Below the pieces are notes generated by a model. It made no database searches, was not told where the DNA came from, and was given only the letters and a program-made list of their open reading frames with translations. Of a stretch of 7,901 nt of DNA, positions 4,862-7,901 are shown one piece after another. The DNA comes from JBQTKD01 sp052389435 (GTDB lineage Bacteria; Actinomycetota; Actinomycetes; Sporichthyales; Sporichthyaceae), in NCBI GenBank assembly GCA_052389435.1, contig JBQTIB010000120.1:1-7901 (forward strand), given 5' to 3'. Numbering within the stretch: position 1 is the first letter of the stretch; every line of letters begins with the position of its first letter. The position numbers were made by a program, and so were the translations under genes.

Positions 4862-5650
4862 GTGACCAGGACGCTGGCAGTAGCGAACCAAAAGGGTGGC
4901 GTAGCGAAGACCACCACCGTCGCGTCGCTGGGCGCGGCGATGGCCGAGCGCGGACTTCGCGTCGCGGTGGTCGACCTCGACCCGCAGGCCTGTCTGACGT
5001 TCTCCCTCGGGCTGGACCCGGACGAACTCGAACTGTCGGTGCACGACGTGCTGCTCGGCCGCGTCCCGGCCCGCACGGCGCTGCAACGGGTTGCCGGCGA
5101 GATGGACCTGCTGCCGGCGCACATCAACCTGGTCGGGGCGGAGAAGGCCTTGGTCAACCGCAACGGCAAGGAGTTCGTCCTGCGCGACGCGCTCGCGGAC
5201 CTGCACTCGGACTACGACCTGATCCTGCTCGACGCGCCCCCCGCGCTCGGCGTGCTGACCGTCAACGCGTTGACCGCCGCGGATCAGGTGCTCATTCCGG
5301 TGCAGTGCGAGACCCTCGCCCACCGCGGTGTCAGTCAGGTGCTGCAGACGGTGGAGGACGTGCGGGGGCGCACCAACAAGAGCCTGAAGGTGCTCGGCGT
5401 GCTGCCGACGCTCTTCGACGGCCGCTCCAAGCACGCCCGCGCCGTGCTCGACGACATCGGCGAGCGGTACGGCATCGCCGTGCTCGACCCGCCGATTCCG
5501 CGGTCCATTCGGTTCGCCGAGGCCCCCGCCGCCGGCAAGACCGTGCTGGAGACCGCCCGCTCCTCCTCCGGGGCCCTGGCCTACCGCGAACTTGCGTTGC
5601 GCCTGATCAAGGACGACGCGTTGAAGTTGAAGGCGAAGGGCAGGAAGTGA
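4862..5650 (+). CDS. ParA/MinD-family ATPase, orphan type
   Basis: A 262-residue deviant-Walker ATPase. The P-loop KGGVAKTT carries both signature lysines, K11 and K16. The A' motif VVDLDPQ follows at 36-42, Walker B LILLDAPP has D124, and FAEAPAAGKTVLE (218-230) is typical of chromosomal Soj/ParA relatives. Such proteins dimerise on ATP, bind DNA nonspecifically and position cargo when a partner triggers hydrolysis. There is no long N-terminal helix-turn-helix as in plasmid ParA, and no ParB gene or recognisable parS follows. The tail ends in a basic helix (DDALKLKAKGRK) that could contact DNA or membrane. GTG 4862 is chosen because it places the first strand directly before the P-loop; the 24 upstream codons overlap the divergent promoter region and look non-coding. 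It overlaps the next gene by GTGA. Confidence 0.9.
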   Translation: MTRTLAVANQKGGVAKTTTVASLGAAMAERGLRVAVVDLDPQACLTFSLGLDPDELELSVHDVLLGRVPARTALQRVAGEMDLLPAHINLVGAEKALVNRNGKEFVLRDALADLHSDYDLILLDAPPALGVLTVNALTAADQVLIPVQCETLAHRGVSQVLQTVEDVRGRTNKSLKVLGVLPTLFDGRSKHARAVLDDIGERYGIAVLDPPIPRSIRFAEAPAAGKTVLETARSSSGALAYRELALRLIKDDALKLKAKGRK

Positions 5651-5985
5651 CCGACTTCGGGCGCATCAAGCCGCCGACCCCGCCCGCCTCCGGGGGGCCG
5701 ATTCCCCGGCGTCGCATGCCGGCCACGGGCGCCCGGGTGGACCGCGACGGCAAGGAGGCCCTGTTCAGCGCGCAGGCTCCGCCGATCGGCGGCGTACCCC
5801 TCGGCGCCCTGACCGTCTCGTGCTCGTCCTGCCGGGTCACCACCACCGTCACGCTGATGCGTGCGGTCTTCGCGGCGATCCCGAGCGTGCACCTCTTCCT
5901 ACTCCGCCGCAGCTACCCGTCCTGGATGCAGTGCCCGGCGTGCGATCGCCGGACCTGGGTGCGCCTGAGCGTCAAGATGCGCTAG
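5647..5985 (+). CDS. Small four-cysteine (zinc-ribbon-like) protein coupled to ParA
   Basis: A 112-residue protein of unknown function. The first 50 residues are Pro/Gly-rich and basic (R6, K8, R21-R23, R30, R33, K36) and probably disordered. Then come CSSC (C59, C62) and CPAC (C96, C99), 33 residues apart, a spacing fitting one zinc-ribbon knuckle pair. Between them lies a hydrophobic arm (VTLMRAVFAAIPSVHLFLL) and YPSWMQ; RRTWVRL ends the fold. The GTG at 5647 overlaps the parA TGA in a GTGA, with GAAGGG six bases upstream. I recall similar small proteins next to ParA-like genes in other Actinomycetes, but not a named function. A physical or functional partnership with ParA is inferred from the overlap. 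Confidence 0.78.
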   Translation: MTDFGRIKPPTPPASGGPIPRRRMPATGARVDRDGKEALFSAQAPPIGGVPLGALTVSCSSCRVTTTVTLMRAVFAAIPSVHLFLLRRSYPSWMQCPACDRRTWVRLSVKMR

Positions 5986-6019
5986 CCGGACCGACGCCGA
6001 CAACCGAGCCCCACAACCG

Positions 6020-6047
6020 AGGCCGACCACCGCAGGGTGGTCGGCCT
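6020..6047 (+). terminator. Strong hairpin ending the parA operon
   Basis: GGCCGACCACC (6021-6031) pairs perfectly with GGTGGTCGGCC (6036-6046) around the loop GCAG, and one more A-T pair extends it. It begins 35 bases after the stop of the four-cysteine gene. Only two T's follow, as is common for high-GC terminators. Confidence 0.75.
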
Positions 6048-6321
6048 TCGCCGTAGCCGGGGCCTGTCGGGCACGGGAGCGACACGTCGCGGTCGACGCC
6101 GATCCTGTGTTCCCAGCTCGACGTCCCTCACTCCGGACAGCCTGTCGATTTCACGCGCCACGCGGCCGTTTGCGGCTGCTACGTCCGGTTTCGCCGACCT
6201 CCGGCCGTCATCCGTTCGAGTGAACCTGAAAGGCGGCTAGAGACCAGGCGATCGGCGGCCGTGACTCTAACGGCCGAACGAGCCATCGCCGCCGCAGTCG
6301 TCCTCACCGGGGGAATCCACC
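6048..6321 (+). other. Leader and promoter region of the exported-protein gene
   Basis: About 275 bp without a supported gene. It holds a perfect 7-bp inverted repeat CGGCCGT/ACGGCCG (6256-6262 and 6270-6276, seven-base loop) and GTTC/GAAC flanking four bases near 6214. GGGGGA at 6309-6314 stands seven bases before ATG 6322. I found no convincing -35/-10 pair, no conserved riboswitch core I could recognise, and no tRNA. Confidence 0.45.
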
Positions 6322-7776
6322 ATGAAGCGTCCCAGCAAGAGCCACCTCGCCATCGGCCTCGCGGCCTCGACCGTGGCGATGACCTTCGGTCTCGCACCGC
6401 AGTCGAACGCCGCCACCCCGTTTGCCGACGGCGGTTTCGAGAATCCGCCCGTCGCCGGTCCCTTTCAGACCTTCAACGCGGGGGCGGCCCTCGGCGCCTG
6501 GACCGTCGCCTCCGGCAGCGTCGACCTCATCGGCACCTTCTGGGACGGCGCGGGCGCCGGCGCCGACCAGAGCATCGACCTCAACGGCAACACCGCGGGC
6601 AAGCTCTGCCAGACCACGGCCACCTCGCCTGGCTCGACCTACCGCCTCGACTACGCGATGTCGAAGAACGCGGGAACGAACACCGCCACCATGGACGTGA
6701 CCGTCGGCGCGTTCTCCAAGTCCGAGACCTACAACCAGAACAACAGCAACGCCAACATGATGTGGTCGGCACGCTCCGCCGAGTTCACCGCCGCGGCCGC
6801 CACCAGCGAGATCTGCTTCGCTTCGACGTTCCCCGCGGGCGGGGGCTCCGGGCCGGCGCTGGACGAGGTGTCGCTGACCCTGGTCAACACCCCGCCGACC
6901 GCGACGATCGACGCCCCTGCCGCCGGTCAGATCTACTTTCAAGGCGAGCAGGCCAATCTGGCGTTCTCCTGCGACGACGTCGACGACAACCTGACCTCCT
7001 GTCTCGCCGACAACGGCCAGGATTCCGGCGACGCGGTCGACACGGACACAGCGGGGGACTACGTCCTGGGCGTCGAGGCCACCGACGCCGAGGGCGCAAC
7101 GGGCTCGGCCTCGGCCGCCTACACCGTCAAGCCGCTGAACACCGCCTGCCACAGCGTCGGCATCCTGCTGCCCGGCACCCGAATCTCGGACGCGAACCCC
7201 GAACGCACGCCGTGCGAGACGCGCAAGAGCACCCAGGTCGAGAACGACACGATCCCGCTGCTCATCGGCTCGCTGAGCTACCAGGCACTGTCCGCGGTCA
7301 CCCAGAACGACGGCACCGGCATGATGGGCGCCGCGACGACGGCCGCCAAGGTGAACCTGAACCTGCTCGGTCTGCAGATCGGGGTAGAGAACCTCGTCTC
7401 CGCCGTGCAGGCGCAGATGCTGCCCGGGTGCGCAGGCGTCGACTCCTTTGGCCAGTCGCGCGCCGGCCGGATCACGATCCTCGGCCAGACCTACGACATC
7501 GGCACGGCCTCGCGCACCATCACGCTTCCGCTGGGCCTCGGCGCCGTCTACATCAACCAGCAGGTCAAGACCGCCAACACGATCACCCAGCGCGCCGTCT
7601 TCGTCGACCTGCCGGGCACCTTCCTGGACGTCGCCATCGGCCAGGTCGGCGTGGGCGTGTCCTGCGACGGCCCGGTCACCGTCGCCAACGCGGTCCGGGA
7701 GGACGCGAAGCCGAGCAGGGGCGAGGTCGAGGAGCTGCGCACCCGCCTCGAGAAGGTCGAGTCCGCCGAGGCCTAG
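6322..7776 (+). CDS. Secreted choice-of-anchor C / DUF642-like protein with C-terminal choice-of-anchor P-like domain
   Basis: A 484-residue exported protein. A signal peptide with basic MKRPSK, a hydrophobic core and a likely cut after SNA (residue 30) leads into a DUF642/choice-of-anchor C domain (31-188): GGFENPP, GAWTVASGSVDLIG, QSIDLNGNTAGKLCQT, YRLDYAMSKN and GPALDEVSL. DUF642-type domains are jelly-roll, carbohydrate-binding-like folds. PPTATIDAP opens an Ig-like domain (189-270) containing C217 and C227. Residues about 305-449 resemble the choice-of-anchor P module (NLNLLG, QAQMLPGC, LPLGLGAVYINQQ, VGVSC). The last 25 residues form a charged helix (EVEELRTRLEKVE). Eight cysteines suggest disulfides. 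I see no LPXTG, PEP-CTERM or membrane tail, so the protein is probably released or held noncovalently. ATG 6322 has GGGGGA upstream. Confidence 0.85.
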   Translation: MKRPSKSHLAIGLAASTVAMTFGLAPQSNAATPFADGGFENPPVAGPFQTFNAGAALGAWTVASGSVDLIGTFWDGAGAGADQSIDLNGNTAGKLCQTTATSPGSTYRLDYAMSKNAGTNTATMDVTVGAFSKSETYNQNNSNANMMWSARSAEFTAAAATSEICFASTFPAGGGSGPALDEVSLTLVNTPPTATIDAPAAGQIYFQGEQANLAFSCDDVDDNLTSCLADNGQDSGDAVDTDTAGDYVLGVEATDAEGATGSASAAYTVKPLNTACHSVGILLPGTRISDANPERTPCETRKSTQVENDTIPLLIGSLSYQALSAVTQNDGTGMMGAATTAAKVNLNLLGLQIGVENLVSAVQAQMLPGCAGVDSFGQSRAGRITILGQTYDIGTASRTITLPLGLGAVYINQQVKTANTITQRAVFVDLPGTFLDVAIGQVGVGVSCDGPVTVANAVREDAKPSRGEVEELRTRLEKVESAEA

Positions 7777-7786
7777 GCCGCGGCCG

Positions 7787-7830
7787 CACCCCGACGGCTA
7801 CACCCCCGATGGCGTCACCCCGACGGGTGG
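7787..7830. repeat. Three imperfect 14-15-bp direct repeats after the exported-protein gene
   Basis: CACCCCGACGGCTA (7787-7800), CACCCCCGATGGCGT (7801-7815) and CACCCCGACGGGTGG (7816-7830) share a CACCCC-GAYGG core. They overlap the hairpin. They may be non-coding, or part of a gene that continues past the window. Confidence 0.5.
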
Positions 7831-7834
7831 CGCC
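7811..7834 (+). terminator. Probable hairpin terminator after the exported-protein gene
   Basis: GGCGTCACCC and GGGTGGCGCC pair over ten positions (one G-T wobble) around the loop CGAC, starting 34 bases after the stop. No T-run follows, so termination is not certain. Confidence 0.45.
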
Positions 7835-7901
7835 GTCGGCGGCTCAGCCCCAGCCGGCTCGCGCTCCGACTCGACAAGGCGTCGGCGGCGTCACCCGAGG
7901 G

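Noticed and set aside
6048..6321. Cyclic-di-AMP or other riboswitch in the leader of the exported-protein gene
   Set aside because: I looked for conserved cores and found only one simple 7-bp hairpin. The GGGGGAATCC near the start is better explained as the ribosome site.

Overview
The window is high-GC DNA with GC-rich third codon positions, many GTG starts and gene families typical of Actinomycetes: a 13E12/DUF222-type HNH endonuclease tail, a DUF6758 protein, a stand-alone HATPase_c regulator and a choice-of-anchor exported protein. I would not name a genus. Most of it reads as ordinary chromosome. I see no CRISPR array, rRNA, tRNA, transposase or phage structural gene.

Layout. Positions 3-185 are the 3' end of a plus-strand HNH endonuclease gene cut by the window edge. 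A minus-strand pair, a NUDIX hydrolase (1078-1509) and the tRNA m7G46 methyltransferase TrmB (413-1081), overlaps by a GTGA. Divergent from it is a DUF6758 gene (1595-2242), preceded by an 11-codon candidate leader ORF with the best Shine-Dalgarno in the window. That gene converges on a minus-strand lipoprotein gene (2239-3297), and the two share one CTAG that holds both stop codons. Upstream of the lipoprotein lies a 33-bp palindrome whose core matches the DtxR/IdeR iron box at 16 of 19 positions. Next on the minus strand come a small RsbW-like ATP-binding regulator (3413-3799) and an alpha/beta hydrolase (3924-4805). Divergent from the hydrolase across 56 bp is an orphan ParA ATPase (4862-5650), coupled by a GTGA overlap to a small four-cysteine protein (5647-5985). 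A strong hairpin (6020-6047) closes that operon. After about 275 bp of leader comes a secreted three-domain protein (6322-7776), followed by a weaker hairpin.

How the genes work together. Two pairs are probably translated together: NUDIX with TrmB, and ParA with the four-cysteine protein. The rest look like independent units. No complete new defence or biosynthetic system is evident. The items most worth following are the palindromic iron-box candidate, the ParA plus four-cysteine protein pair without ParB, the coupled mini-ORF before the DUF6758 gene, and the anchorless exported protein.
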